Shown: positions 10,633-22,629, numbered from the stretch's first letter. The stretch is DNA of 64,000 nt from Brachypterus glaber (GCA_958510825.1 OY294049.1:26246986-26310985), one strand, 5' to 3'. Program-made: numbers and translations. The notes: generated by a model not told the origin, from the sequence alone.

Positions 10633-11936
10633 TTATAGTGAATTCTCGAATGCAACTGAAAAACTTTTTTAATTTTGTGTTATAAATATGGGTATTTCTG
10701 TACGAATCCATACCACCTTGGTGATTGAATGTCACGGATTTTCGTTAAACTTTTTTTATATTATCACCACTCTAATACTAAAAGCCTTATGCAAAAAAAA
10801 GAATTTAAAAATTTTTTTTGGCTCAGATATGATTTTTTTAAAATTTTGTAATTTTTCAATTTTTGACGATAAAGAAAACAGCTTTATTTTCAATTTATTA
10901 CTATAAGTCTGACAATTTTAATCCAAATTTGATGAAATTTGGTGCACCCATGTAAACTTAGATGACAATCTTGAATTTTTTATAATTTTTTTTAATAGTG
11001 GGTTTCTGCTCTTCTTCTTCTTCTTCAAAAATTTTTTTTTACGTTTTTTTATAACTATGTTTAACCCGATTTTTCGTAAAGTGCCCCCCCTACGATTTTT
11101 CTCAAATTTTGGTCAAATGTACTTCTAAGTGTCCTTTTTTCAATGACGTAAAATTTATTCTGGGCAAATTAGGTTTACTATATACTTTAGCCATTTTAAA
11201 TTTTTACGACAATGAGGAATTGTGCTGGAAATAGCTGTTTTACAAAAAAAGGCACATATTATTTTTTATATGTTTTTAATAGTTTAGGTCAAATGCTTCA
11301 TTTTAAGACAAAAACAAAATAATTAATTGTTGGTTTCTTTCAAAAAAGGCGTAAGTCCACAATTTTATTACTTTTTTATTTCTATATATTTTGTAGGCGT
11401 TTTTTTTTCTGGTGTAAACGTTAGCTTACGTTAAATACTAAGTCTTTAACACCAAAACGTATTTTTATTTTTTTTTTAACACAATATGTTTTTTTGTTTT
11501 GTTTTTGATCTTAAAAATGCCTGAAAGTTGGTAAACTGTCAGACTAAGACACTTTTTTTTTGTTATAAATCTTTTTTTAATTCCCAGCTCAGAGAATTCT
11601 ATGCCGGGGATAAATCCTTAAAAAAAATTAATTTAAAAAATATTAATTTATTTAACATACTAATTCTTTATTTACAATTTATTTATGTCTTATTATTTAA
11701 CTTTAATTTATTATACAAAGTTATTTTTTATTTAAATTCTGAAAAGACGCTAGTGTATTTTGACACATGTCATGCATAAACCAATCCAAGGCTAACTGAT
11801 TTACAATTAAAAAATACCATACCATAATAACGCAGATCAAAAAAAGTTTTTCTACGATCTAATAGAAAAGTTAACATTTCTACATAAACAAATGAAGTTT
11901 TCTGACCACAAGATATCCTATTTCTTAGCTTTTTAC

Positions 11937-11970
11937 TTTCCCGCACGTTACCATGGCAGCGTGCGGGAAA
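11937..11970. repeat. Hairpin with 12-base arms
   Basis: CTTTCCCGCACG and CGTGCGGGAAAG pair around GTTACCATGG. The surrounding 11838-12040 segment resembles, in reverse, 32270-32410 inside another element. Confidence 0.7.
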
Positions 11971-12102
11971 GTACATTTTTTCACGCGCACAGTGTAGGCA
12001 ACCGGCATGCCGCGACCTGTCAATCGTAAAACAACTGCCAGTTATATACAACAAGATGCTGGCCTGCCATTTTTTTAATATGACATTATTATTTATTTCT
12101 TG

Positions 12103-12245
12103 TTAAAAATATGTTTATAAGAGAAAAAAAATTGCGTATGATCCAAGGACGAGAAATAATGTTGCTCGGTCGCATGCAGAGATTGAGATATATTCCTCGT
12201 CTTTGGATCATACGCTATTTTTTTTTTCGCTTCTAAACATATTTT
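12103..12245. repeat. Inverted repeat in the palindrome loop
   Basis: GCGTATGATCCAAGGACGAG is mirrored by CTCGTCTTTGGATCATACGC, with weaker pairing out to TTAAAAATATGTTTA. Confidence 0.75.
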
Positions 12246-13613
12246 AACACAAAAAGGTAAAAGTAATAGGTAAAATTAGTTTTAATTTGGTTCTGTCAGT
12301 TATCTGACAATTTTCCATAAGGGGCCAACAAAATTTTGTTTTTGTTTTTTCAAGCACAACCGCTATACAATTTTCCAAAAGGGAACGCCGAAGTAAAACA
12401 AAAGACAAACTGTTAACAAAATTGTCACTTTTAACTTAACAGTTTTAACCGAACAATGTCACTTTGGAATACAAGCAAATAAAAAAATAGTTCATTATAT
12501 TTTAGCGATGGATGCGCTTCACAAAAATTTAAAAGATTTTGATAAGCTTTGTATAATAATTAAAGGTAAATAATAAGACATAAATAAATTGTAAATAAAG
12601 AATTAGTATGTTAAATAAATTAATATTTTTTAAATTAATTTTTATTAAGGATTTATCCCCGGCATAGAAAACTTTTCTCTGAGCTGCGAATTAAAAAAAG
12701 ATTTATAACAAAAAAAAAGTTTCTTACTCTGACAGTTTACCAACTTTTAGGCATTTTTAAGATCAAAAACAAAATCAAAAAACACATTGTGTTAAAAAAA
12801 AATAAAAATAGTTTTTGATGTTAAAGACTTAGTATTTAACGTAAGCTAACGTTTACACCAGAAAAAAAAAACGCCTACAAAATATATAGAAATAAAAAAG
12901 TAATAAAATTGTGGACTTACGCCTTTTTTGAAAAAAAACAACAATTAATTATTTTGTTTTTGTCTTAAAATGAAGCATTTGACCTAAACTATTAAAAACA
13001 TATAAAAAACAATATGTGCCTTTTTTTGTAAAACAGCTATTTCCAGCACAATTCCTCATTGTCGTAAAAATTTAAAATGGCTAAAGTATATAGTAAACCT
13101 AATTTGCCCAGAATAAATTTTACGTCATTGAAAAAAGGACACTTAGAAGTACATTTGACCAAAATTTGAGAAAAATCGTAGGGGGGGCACTTTACGAAAT
13201 ATCGGGTTAAACATAGTTATAAAAAAACGTAAAAAAATATTTTTGAAGAAAAAGAAGAAGAGCAGAAACCCACTATTAAAAAAAATTATAAAAAATTCAA
13301 GATTGTCATCTAAGATTACATGGGTGCACCAAATTTCATCAAATTTGGATTAAAATTGTCAGACTTATAGTAATAAATTGAAAATAAAGCTGTTTTCTTT
13401 ATCGTCAAAAATTGAAAAATTATAAAATTTTAAAAAAATCATATCTCAGCCAAAAAATTTTTTTAAACTCTTTTTTTTTGCATAAGGCTTTTAGTATTAG
13501 AGTGGTGATAATATAAAAAAAGTTTAACGAAAATCCGTGACATTCAATCACCAAGGTGGTATGGATTCGTACAGAAATACCCATATGTAACTATCAAATT
13601 TGTTTTGTTTTAG

Positions 13614-13687
13614 ATTGTAGTACAACCGTACACCAAAATAGTTGCAAGGACAATATATTAGAATGTGTAAAAAATAAAAGTTCAAAG
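13614..13687 (+). CDS. cyst: RhoGEF exon: second half of the C1 zinc domain
   Basis: This 74-base exon (TTTTAG acceptor, GTAAGC donor) completes the C1 domain with NCSTTVHQNSCKDNILEC then VKNKSSK. Zinc ligands are C111, H116, C120 and C127. The H-to-C spacing is three residues (H-Q-N-S-C) where the common C1 pattern has two, so either the local loop is longer or ligand use is shifted. The acceptor lies only 27 bases downstream of the end of a 2.9 kb palindromic repeat. Confidence 0.9.
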
Positions 13688-14054
13688 GTAAGCAGTTTTA
13701 CGAATGATAGGAATACAATGTTCTCCAAAAAAATTCTTTGATCTTTTTTTTGTAGCTACATGTGGGGCAACCGAAACTAAAAAAAAAAGGTAAAAATCTT
13801 TTTTGGGAACCATTATATTCCTCTGTATTTTGAGGCGCTGGACCCGAATTTGACGTCAAAACAGCCCTCATCTGATTAATTTTCAAAAAACGTTATTTTC
13901 ATACTCAAAAATGACGTTTTTTGAGGTTGGGGTTATCTCAAAAAGGGTATTTAACCTTTTGTTTTGTGTGGCTGTGTCATTTATAGGCCAGGCACTGCAT
14001 TCATAATAGGGGGCTTTCGCTGCAAAAGGTCAAGGAGAGTTCTAATTTGGTAAC

Positions 14055-14338
14055 GAGTCTAGCAGACTAACTATATGAAAACTGGTTAAATTAAAAAATT
14101 TATATTTTGTAGTGCTAGTGAGTAGCTATAATTTGTTTTTTTAATCTTTAAAATATCTGGAATTGTTACCGAGAAAATCGACTTTGGTTTTTTAAATTTA
14201 TGCTATTATTACCCTTAGGGGAGGGGTAGGGGTCTGAAATTGGGGTGAGTTGTCTTTGAGGTCAAGGGTGTTACGTAACCGGATCAAAAAGTTACATTAA
14301 AGCGGGGGCAGTTTTCATATGGTTAGTCTGCTAGACTC
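14055..14338. mobile_element. MITE with GAGTCTAGCAGACTAAC ends
   Basis: GAGTCTAGCAGACTAAC plus ATGAAAACTG is mirrored by CAGTTTTCATATGGTTAGTC then TGCTAGACTC. About 284 bases; no coding potential. Confidence 0.75.
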
Positions 14339-14741
14339 TTTGTACAGTTTGGTATCCTCATTAATATTCCGAGTTTTCGACCTTGAGCGACCGCCGCTTG
14401 GGCCGCCATATTGGAAAAATGGTACCGAAAACCAGTTTTTCGAGAATATCTTCTCTCCAGCTCCACCTAGGTTAAAAACATTACATTACAAATTATAGAG
14501 CATGACATTTCCTGCAACTTTTGTAGGAAACATTTTTCAATAAGATGAGTAGTTCACGAGTTACAGCGGACTCAACCTCAGCAAATTTCTACAATATACA
14601 ATATATGTATTTACTGAAATTTAGTAAGTTTAAGTATTTCTGCTACATTTAATAATAATTATATGAAAAACCCTGGCCTAGGTGGCACACTGACCCACAA
14701 CCTAATTTTACTAGTATATTAATACTTTTCTTTCTTGCCAG

Positions 14742-14809
14742 AGTGTTAAAAATTCGCTTCCAAAGCGTGGTTCCGGCTCAACAGTAGGTCTGCAAGCCAA
14801 CACCACTAG
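14742..14809 (+). CDS. cyst: RhoGEF exon: Ser/Gly linker after the C1 domain
   Basis: This 68-base exon (GCCAG acceptor, GTAAGT donor) encodes SVKNSLPKRGSGSTVGLQAN then TT and two bases of a split Ser codon. It enters in phase 0, as required by the C1 exon. The sequence is a flexible, basic/Ser-rich linker of the sort that lies between the C1 and DH domains in this family. The following intron, about 12.9 kb, is the longest in the window. Confidence 0.8.
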
Positions 14810-15919
14810 GTAAGTCGTATTATTTTTTGAACAACTATTTTATAATAACTCAAGTAACTTTAATAAATAACAATAATCAAAATTACTAACACACTGACGA
14901 TTGGGGATACCGATATTTTTTTAACGTGCACATGAAATGTGAAAATTTTGAATCAAAATTTTAACTAGGTTTTTTGTGTCAGTTTTAGGTTTGTTTTGTA
15001 GTATTTGGCGATTGATTGGCATGAAAATTAAAATAAAGCTCTATTAAAAAATCTGATATTTTCGTATTATTTTCTACATTTTTCTATGGTTAAAAACCAA
15101 AAATTTTTCTTCAAAATTTATTTTTCGGAAATAGTGTTTATTCGAGTTTTTTGACCTATTTTTTTATCAAGAAATGATCCTTTCATCATATGATAAAACA
15201 GGTTAAACAAGTGGACTTTTTTAAACAAACTTTTTTCCACTTAATTTGGTAATATTTAAAAAGACCTGTAAATATTAAACCAAAGTTTAAGAATTAAAAA
15301 TTATTTCGTTCTTTAAACTTCAATATAAATATTAAATTTATTAAACTTTGTAGTAACTTAAAAGCTTAGTTGTCATAACAAGAAATTATCTATCCAATAC
15401 CAAACAAATTAAACACAGCTTTATAAAAAAGTATCTCTTTACCATAATAATTATTTACCATCTATTATCAAAAATATTAAACACAGTTTTATACAATATT
15501 AACTCTACCATAAATATCATATTAACAAATGAATGTACTAATTTTTTTTAACTGACATCTTGTTAAATAATATATTATTAATAATACTGTTTTATATTAC
15601 AAATTTACACTGTTTCTAACTTTTTTGTTTAATCTTGCCTGGCTTTTTTCTTATTTAATTTTTTTTTGTCTTAGCTAAGCTAAAATCCTATAAACTTAAT
15701 GTATATTTGTATTGTGTTTTGTGTGAGCTTTTTATTATTAATTATGTGTTGGTAAAATTAATTTGTGTTGTCTGTGTGTATGTAAACAATATTTTTAGCC
15801 CCTACATCTTATTTATTGGCCTATATTTTTTCGCAATAATTTATTCATAATGGAAGAGTGTAAGTTCTGAAGGGTCTAAGTGTCAAAATTAAACATTTTG
15901 AGTTATAGTATAAATGGTC
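14810..15919. other. AT-rich intron, nothing recognised
   Basis: No paired ends, RNA gene or exon signal was found in this stretch. Confidence 0.35.
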
Positions 15920-16137
15920 CTATGGTCCGTTTTTTTAAGCAAGATAGTAAATTAAAAATCGCACAGTAAATACTTCTACAACAGGTTTGAATAGTATAAA
16001 TTTGTGTATAGAATATAGTTATGTTTTATAAAATAAACTAGGCAGTATATTCGCACATCCAATATTCGAATCTGTTTTGAAAATATTCACTGTGCGATTT
16101 TTAATTTACTATCTTGCTTGAAAAAAACAGACCATAG
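15920..16137. mobile_element. MITE with AAGCAAGATAGTAAATT ends, copy 1
   Basis: CTATGGTCCG, then AAGCAAGATAGTAAATTAAA and AATCGCACAGT, mirrored at the right end. 218 bases. A 5'-truncated relative lies at 58283-58454 next to an exon. Confidence 0.8.
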
Positions 16138-16868
16138 TATCATGTTCAGTTATATTATAAAGGTTTTATCGATTTGATATTTTGGCACAATTAGAATAGA
16201 ATTTACACTTTTCAATTATTACCCCTAAGGGATTTTTACTGTGGAAAATTCTTACCTTAAGGTAAAATTTGCTGGTATTTACCAAAGTAATTTAATAATA
16301 ATACACAAGATTATCCGATGTATGAGCTTCTACGGGTGGGGAGCGAGGTATAGTAGACGCCACAGATATAAGAGATTTTTTTTAGTAGCGAACATTTTTT
16401 TCCGGCGCTTATCAAGCTTTATTGCCACTACTCGTCCAGTGTGAACGTCTACTAAGTCCTCTACGTACCTAATATAATAAACTCAAATTACGCCCTTATC
16501 TCACATTAATATGTTTCAAATGTAAACGTTCTACTATATCTTTGGCGTCTACTATAATTTACGCGCGTCGTAACGAGTGTAGCGAATACTGTAGACCAAG
16601 CGCCTGAGTGAGATACAACGCTACCCGGCCCATGTACTTGCGCGCACACATCTCGTACGTCGGACCACCTTGAAAGTTATATTAATTGATCAACCTTGGG
16701 TATTTACCTATACCCGCATAGCACAAAACAGCTCTAAGAATATTCTTAAAATATTGGGAATGTTGTATGATTCTAAGAATATGTGTCTTTTTACAGATCA
16801 CATTTTTGGAAGGTTTTAAGATATTCAGTGTATACAGTATACTGTTTTAATCATTCGAAAGCTTTTTT

Positions 16869-16969
16869 GGAGTGTTACGCCCATGTTAATGGTATAGGAA
16901 AATAGCGTTACAGGGGGGAGGGTCCAAAATGATCATAATTTGCGTTACGTAACACTTGAAGGTTCCCTT
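16869..16969 (+). mobile_element. TTACGTAA MITE, right half only
   Basis: About 100 bases nearly identical to the right half of the copy at 9972-10131 (GGAGTGTTACGCCCATGTTA through GCGTTACGTAACACTTGAAG). The left end is missing. The surrounding 16138-17109 sequence shows nothing else recognisable. Confidence 0.75.
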
Positions 16970-17109
16970 AGGCAATATTATACAGCGTACAAATACTAGA
17001 CTTAAAAAAATCACAAATCAGTAGACTTGCAATTACCAAAAGCCGTTTACATATAAAAAAGTCATCATGGCGTTATCAGCACGTAAACAATTATATGCAA
17101 TTCATTAAT

Positions 17110-18232
17110 AGGGTGGTCCAATTTTTTTTTTAACTTTTTTGTTTGTGCTGGTTAGGACGCCTTTAGCGTAAAAATTTATAGACAATCCTAAGGGGTACTT
17201 TTGGGGCCCTAAAATTTCTTAAATCACGCAAATATCGATAAATTTCGTATAAACCAGCCCTAGTGTTTGTAATTTTATATTTATAAGCCTTGATATCTAT
17301 ATTTTTTCTTTTTCACTCCAAAATGACCCCCCCTAGGAGCGTTACGTAATACTTGAACGTTCCCTAAGTTATAATGTGTAATATGTTCACATAAAAGTAT
17401 TAAATAAAAAAAAAAAAAAATAAATTGATTACAATTTTTTTCCACAAATCTCTAAAATTTTACCTGAGTGCGACCCTTTTTGGCGCTTAGGCACGGATAT
17501 ATGTTTTTGGACTAGCCTAATAATTTAGTACAATGTATGTACATATTAAAATCGATCTATTAAAAATAATAGCAAACAGCTAAAAAAATCATAAAATTTT
17601 ACGATTTTGCCTGTCTTTCCGACAAATTTTGGGGCTTAGGCGCAGATAGATGTTTTTTGAATGGCCTAATATTTAAAGTATTTTTACAATACGTCTGTTT
17701 AAAATAATATATATATTTCGCAAAGCAAATGCCTCAAATTAAAAATAGTTTTGATAAAATTTTACGATTTTTGTTAATATGTTGATGTTTAATGGCTCTT
17801 AGACCCACTCGTTGCGTGAATTATTTTAATATCTTGAGATAATCAAAGTAGGTTCATATAGAAAAAAATGTGCCTTATAAACTTTATTATTTGATATATA
17901 AAATTCGTCAGTATTACAATTTAATAGAAAATGCACTTTTTCGGAATTCCCAGTCAATTTCGGGGCCTTGTTGACGGGTTTGAAACTTTTTATCAGGCTG
18001 AGATTTTGCAGGCTTGTTCTTATACTCAAAAAGAAAAAATATACGAAATGTTATAAAATTACAAACACTAGGGCTGGTTTTATAAGAATTTTATCGATAT
18101 TTGCCTGATTTAAGGGTTTTTGGGGCCCAAAAAGTACCCCTTAGGGGTTTTCTATAAAAAATTATATTCTAAGGGTGTTCTAACTACGACAAATAAAAAA
18201 GATTATAAAAATAAAAAAAATTGGACCACCCT
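17110..18232. mobile_element. AGGGTGGTCC foldback, about 180-base arms
   Basis: AGGGTGGTCCAATTTTTTTT is mirrored by TTGGACCACCCT. Arms share CCAGCCCTAGTGTTTGTAAT and GGGGTACTTTTGGGGCCC. Inside are a TTACGTAA MITE end (17325-17368) and two diverged direct repeats with GGCGCTTAGGCACGGATA and GGGGCTTAGGCGCAGATA (17455-17670). Confidence 0.8.
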
Positions 18233-18324
18233 AATGCATTGCATAACAGCGGAAAATTGAAATATACATCCAAAAGGATTGTTCTTGGAATCTGCATTAG
18301 AAAAATGATATTAGTAAACTTCAA

Positions 18325-18470
18325 GGGTGGATTTAGGGGGGGGGGCATGGGGGCCTTGCCCTCCCCCTCCATAGCGAGATATGTTAGCATAGAAATACCT
18401 TAAAAATTATATTTTCGGTGAATGCGCAATTTTTTTTCCTTACGGATGAAATGAAATAAATCCGCCCCTG
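18325..18470. mobile_element. Small MITE with 11-base flanking duplication
   Basis: GGGTGGATTTAGGGGG is mirrored by AAATCCGCCCCTG. Flanks GTAAACTTCAA (18314-18324) and GTAAACTTTAA (18471-18481) look like a target duplication with one change. The G-rich left end and CTTGCCCTCCCCC form a strong local fold. Confidence 0.7.
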
Positions 18471-19608
18471 GTAAACTTTAAGGATATTCCATGCACATAT
18501 GTGCATGGGATAAGCATGTACATGCTAGATTATGCATTTTAAGCGCAAGTTTTAGGCATGTTTATAGTATATCTAAACATTTATTCTAAGAACATGTTCA
18601 GTGGAATAATTAGAGAATATTCTTAGATCGTGGGTAAATTTTAACGGAAAAAATATTTACTTTATTTTTATTTAAAAAATCTGTTTGTGTTTCATCGATT
18701 GTTTTTTTTTTTAACTATTATTATTTTTTAATGAATCATACAGAACTCATTCGAATTCGCCCGCTTATCATATAACTATAATCATAAATTGCGAACTATG
18801 TAAAATACATAATAGAATTGATCTGTATGATCATAGTAGGTACAATTTTTTTAAAATATTTGTCTTGAAGTCTACTGTGAATATTTAAAAAATGTGCGCT
18901 GCATGAAACACCCTGTATATGTGATATACTGGACACACGTCTCCTCAAAACACGATCGCTTAAAAAAAATTGGCGGAAAAATCTTATGATGAATTATTAG
19001 GGGTCTATCTATGGGGTCTTTGCTCTGTTAAACTGTTTACAACAAAATCCTGAGTGCTTAGGTTTGGGAACTAATGCTAATATTTTTCCTACTGATTACG
19101 ATTATTTTTAGAATTGATTTCTATTGGTTGTGGGTTCGGAGAAAAAGCATTACAAAAAAATACTCTAATAAATGATAGTTATTTATGACTGTCCAAAAGT
19201 ATAAATTCTTCTTTTTTCTTTCAATTTTTGAAACACTTTTTCTTCAAAACGACAACATCTGTTATAAAAAGTTTCGGAATCAGCAGGAAAAATAGTATAA
19301 GAAAAGTCAAGCAAAGTTGAAATTGTGGTTGAATCTGCCGCAAAATTTTTAACATTATTTTCTAAACTCAGGATTGCTGTAAGCGGTTTTCTAGAACTTA
19401 GACCTCCATAATGCACCGTCAGATGAATCCGGCAATTTCTTTTTAAACCTGTCCTGTTTTGAGGAAATGTGTGTGGAAGCATACTTCCCATAATCTCTTA
19501 AAGAATCCCTATATGTGTAAAATAGTAGAAAATTTTTGTTTTAACTGACATAAACTGTTTAAATATGATAAAAGGTGTATTTAAGAATGAATAAAATAAA
19601 AAAATAAA
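18471..19608. other. Intron with one unassigned minus-strand open frame
   Basis: A CACCCTGTA end near 18910 suggests a truncated CAGGGTG-type element. A 102-codon frame on the minus strand at 19183-19491 (starting MGSMLPHTFPQNRTGLKRNC) has fair amino-acid composition but matches no family I know; it may be a decayed transposon frame. Confidence 0.3.
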
Positions 19609-20215
19609 CAGGGTGTCCTACAAGTTTTAGGCGGCCTATATTTACCTTATTAAAGTGTCTTACATTAGCCACCACAATACTTCGAATTTAAATTTAGAAG
19701 ATTCTATTGGTTGACTTTTTATTGCATATCATGACACTTGTCTAATGTATGACTAGCTTTATAAAAATTTCATCAAACAGGAATCTTAAATGAGACCAAA
19801 TAATCCTATCAAAACCTACCACTATGATTCACTTTTACCCTTACCCTTAACTTTTTTTTCACCCCTATTCTTTTTTGGTTACGAATTTAGTCCACAAAAT
19901 TTTATTTGATTTTTGCCACTCTTTTTTGTCGTTATATCCTATTTATCTTGTTTTAACAGAATTACCCCTGAGGAAAGTATAATGTATTATGATAATAGGT
20001 CATTGAATTTAGTATCCTTTAAATTTACTCGAAAAAATAGTGCTATTTGAAGGAACAAAGTTGTAGTCCCATGGGGTCAAGTCAAAAGGAGGTAGGTATT
20101 AATAGGGTTATTTAAAGTTATTTTGTTCCCATCTAAGATTCGTTTTTGATTTTTTTTATATAATAACGGAGATATATGCTACAGCATACAGGTGTAAAAA
20201 ACCCAGGACATCCAG
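19609..20215. mobile_element. CAGGGTGTCCT element
   Basis: CAGGGTGTCCTACAAGTTTT at the left and, in reverse, CTGGATGTCCTGGGTTTTTT at the right. Interior pairing is weak. It resembles the CAGGGTG/TA-flanked group. Confidence 0.5.
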
Positions 20216-20799
20216 TATATTGCACTGCACTTTTGCACCTAAATTCCCTCAGCAATCAACTTTTTATAATTATATATCGAGAAACTCATTACCTTTTCTA
20301 TGTGAAATCATATAATAAACATTCAGTTATGTATTAATTGTATTAGTAATATTATACAATGAAATATGTTATTATATGCAACGTTCTTAATGTAAATAGT
20401 CATAACTTATGACCAGAGTTGATACCTTCATTACGACAACAGGGTCGGACAACAGGAATTTTAAATTATTTCTATTTTTTGGTAATTTTGCTTAATACAT
20501 ACCTATGCCGAATATGTCCTTACTACCTGATCCATTAAACAGACCCGGACTGGGGTAATTTGGCCTAAACGGCAATTCTATATTTTAGCCATTAATTAGT
20601 TATAGATTACTGCAATATAAAATGTGGTGTTAACACAGGTAATCCGTAGCCACATTCTTGACCGATGTGTTCATTATTTACTGAAGATTTGGTAATATTT
20701 ATTAAAAATTATAGATACTTTCTAAATCAAAATCACAAAAAATGCCCATTTGCAAATGCCAGTTCAAATCATAAAACATAAATATAAAATTTGTTGTGA

Positions 20800-21052
20800 G
20801 TGCGATCTAGAACAAGATCAATCGATGCATCTGTCAGAATGACATTTCAATGTCAAAGCTTTTAAATACTAGCGAAATATGACCTTGGACTGTAATATTT
20901 ATAGTTGGGTCGATTGGTCTTGTTCTAAAGGCCCTCCATAGCAAATATCATGTTTTTAGGTCAAGGTGCTTAGAACTTATCAAACTATGACCTTGAATGG
21001 GCATTTTGACAGATGCGTCGATTGATCTTGTTCCAAATTGCACCCACACCGA
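20800..21052. repeat. Nested inverted repeat
   Basis: GAACAAGATCAATCGATGCA with TCTGTCAGAATG is mirrored by CATTTTGACAGATGCGTCGA and TTGATCTTGTTC. Lies in the foldback just before the first GAGTTCCTC array. Confidence 0.7.
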
Positions 21053-21082
21053 GGGGCTGACCGCGTCTGAAATTTGTACAAA

Positions 21083-21256
21083 AGAGTTCCTTTTTGCGAA
21101 GAGTTCCTCACAGTTCCTCTGAGTTCCTTCGGAGTTCCTCAAGAGTTCCTCCGAATTCCTCCGAGTTCTTCGGAGTTCCTCCGAGTTCCTTGGAAGTTCC
21201 TCCGAGTTCCTTGGAAGTTCCTCCGAGTTCCTCCTGTGTTCCTTAAGTTCCTCTCT
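21083..21256. repeat. GAGTTCCTCCGA microsatellite array 1
   Basis: About 14 imperfect 11-13 base units around GAGTTCCTC. Read on the minus strand it gives runs of RNSEEL, so it mimics a repetitive protein; that frame lacks other gene features. Confidence 0.85.
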
Positions 21257-21334
21257 GGAAGGGATAATTTTTGGCAAATAAGCCGTAGAAATTACCGCTA
21301 TACAAGCACTACTGCCAATAAGGCACCCTCAAAA

Positions 21335-21595
21335 AAAAAAGCTTTGTCCCTGACGGTTTCAACCAAAACTTGGCGCCCCTTCAAATAAAGAATGGCTCCC
21401 CAAATTTACCTTCAAGAAAAAAAGCTTTGTCCCTGGCGGTTTCTACCAAACTTGGCGCCCCTTCAAATCAAAAATTGGCGCCCCAAAATTACCTTCAAGA
21501 AAAAAAGCTTTGTCCCTGGCGGCAAGAAAAAAGCTTTGTCCTGGCAGTTTCTACCAAACTTGGCGCCCCTGCAAAAAAAATTGATGCCCAAAGGT
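21335..21595. repeat. 83-base tandem repeat
   Basis: Two near-complete 83-base units and two partial ones, each with AAAGCTTTGTCCCTGGCGG, CCAAACTTGGCGCCCC and TACCTTCAAGAAAA. The last units are internally deleted. Confidence 0.85.
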
Positions 21596-21697
21596 AGGAT
21601 GTTTTGATAAGGTGTTTGTAACGGCTCATCTAGTTTGAAAATAAAAACGTTAATCCGCATGGGGGGTAATAAATAATAATTGTTTGTGACTTCTTAA

Positions 21698-21802
21698 GAG
21701 TTCCTTCGGAGTTCCTCGGAGTCCCTCCAGACTTCTTCAGAGTTCTTCGGAGTTCCTCCAGAGGTCCTCGAAGTTCCTCCAGAGTTCCTCCTGAGTTCCT
21801 TT
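21698..21802. repeat. GAGTTCCTC microsatellite array 2
   Basis: About nine units in the same orientation as array 1, separated from it by the 83-base repeat. Confidence 0.8.
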
Positions 21803-22384
21803 GGCGTGTACAAAAGATTTCCTCGCGGTCAGCCTCTCGACCCACGCCAAATAACATGTTTTTAGGTAGAAGCTTTCCAAAGTTAACAAAATATGACTTG
21901 AACTGTCATTTCTTGGTGGCCATGGCATTTTTAAATTTTCTTTGTGATTTTGATTTAGAAACTACCTATAATTTTTAATAAATATTAGCAGAGCAAATCT
22001 TCGGTAAATAATTATATGTACCAAATCTTCAGTAATTAATTAATGAGTAAATCGGCGCAGATTGTGGTTACGGATTATCTATGTTAACACCACATTTTAC
22101 CTTGGAGTAACCTATAACCAATTAGTGGCTAAATTATAGAATTGTCGTTTTGGCCAAATTTTCCCAGTCCGGGCCTGTTTAACGAATTAGGTAGTAAGGT
22201 CATATAATCTTATTCGGCATAGGTATGTATTAAACAAACTTACCAAAAATTAGAAATAATTTTAAAATTCTTAGTCCGACCCGGTTAAATAATCGATGAA
22301 TTAAAGTATCATTCACAAATTACGTGACTCGAATTTTAAATAAGCCTCCACGCCTATATCATTTATAAGCAACTCCTAATTGAG

Positions 22385-22629
22385 GAGTGCCGGATCAAAA
22401 GCTGCCACCTCCATTAAAAAAAAACAATTAGTTATTGATTTGTTGACATTATTGGAGGCCAATTATGCGAAAACAAGTATGCTAAAGGCAGTAAGAATCT
22501 CATATTGCCATTTAGCAAACTTATATCATCAGATAGTCCACGATAATGCATTATTAATTAAGTAATGCATTAATGTACCAATAACTCATTGTTTTTTAAA
22601 TGCAGATGGCGGCTTTTTATCCGGCACTC
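22385..22629. mobile_element. MITE with GAGTGCCGGAT ends
   Basis: GAGTGCCGGATCAAAAGCTG at the left is mirrored by GGCGGCTTTTTATCCGGCAC at the right. 245 bases, no coding potential. Confidence 0.75.

Larger units (their letters stand above)
10686..13586. mobile_element. 2.9 kb palindrome with about 1.04 kb arms
   Basis: The left arm (10686-11724) begins ATATGGGTATTTCTGTACGA; the right arm (12545-13586) is its reverse with few differences, ending TACAGAAATACCCATAT. An 820-base loop (11725-12544) holds smaller hairpins at 11937-11970 and 12103-12245. No open frame of note in either arm. It sits inside the intron splitting the C1 domain, 27 bases before the acceptor of the downstream exon. High arm similarity suggests recent origin or conversion between arms. 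Confidence 0.85.
20449..22284. mobile_element. 1.8 kb foldback carrying tandem arrays
   Basis: CAACAGGGTCGGACAACAGG and its reverse (CTTAGTCCGACCCGG) bound arms of 310-360 bases that share ATACATACCTATGCCGAATA, CCCGGACTGGGGTAATTTGG and GGTGTTAACACAGGTAATCC. Between the arms lie a smaller foldback (20800-21052), two GAGTTCCTC microsatellite arrays and an 83-base tandem repeat. Confidence 0.85.

Noticed and set aside
10688..11779. Short frames in the palindrome arm
   Set aside because: Very AT-rich, poly-Phe/Leu translations; the opposite arm does not conserve them as protein.
19183..19491. 102-codon minus-strand frame as a gene
   Set aside because: No recognised motif, no splice partners and no repeat support; kept only as an unassigned stretch.
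20948..21277. Minus-strand frame of RNSEEL repeats
   Set aside because: It is the translation of a GAGTTCCTC microsatellite inside a transposon; no conserved flanks.
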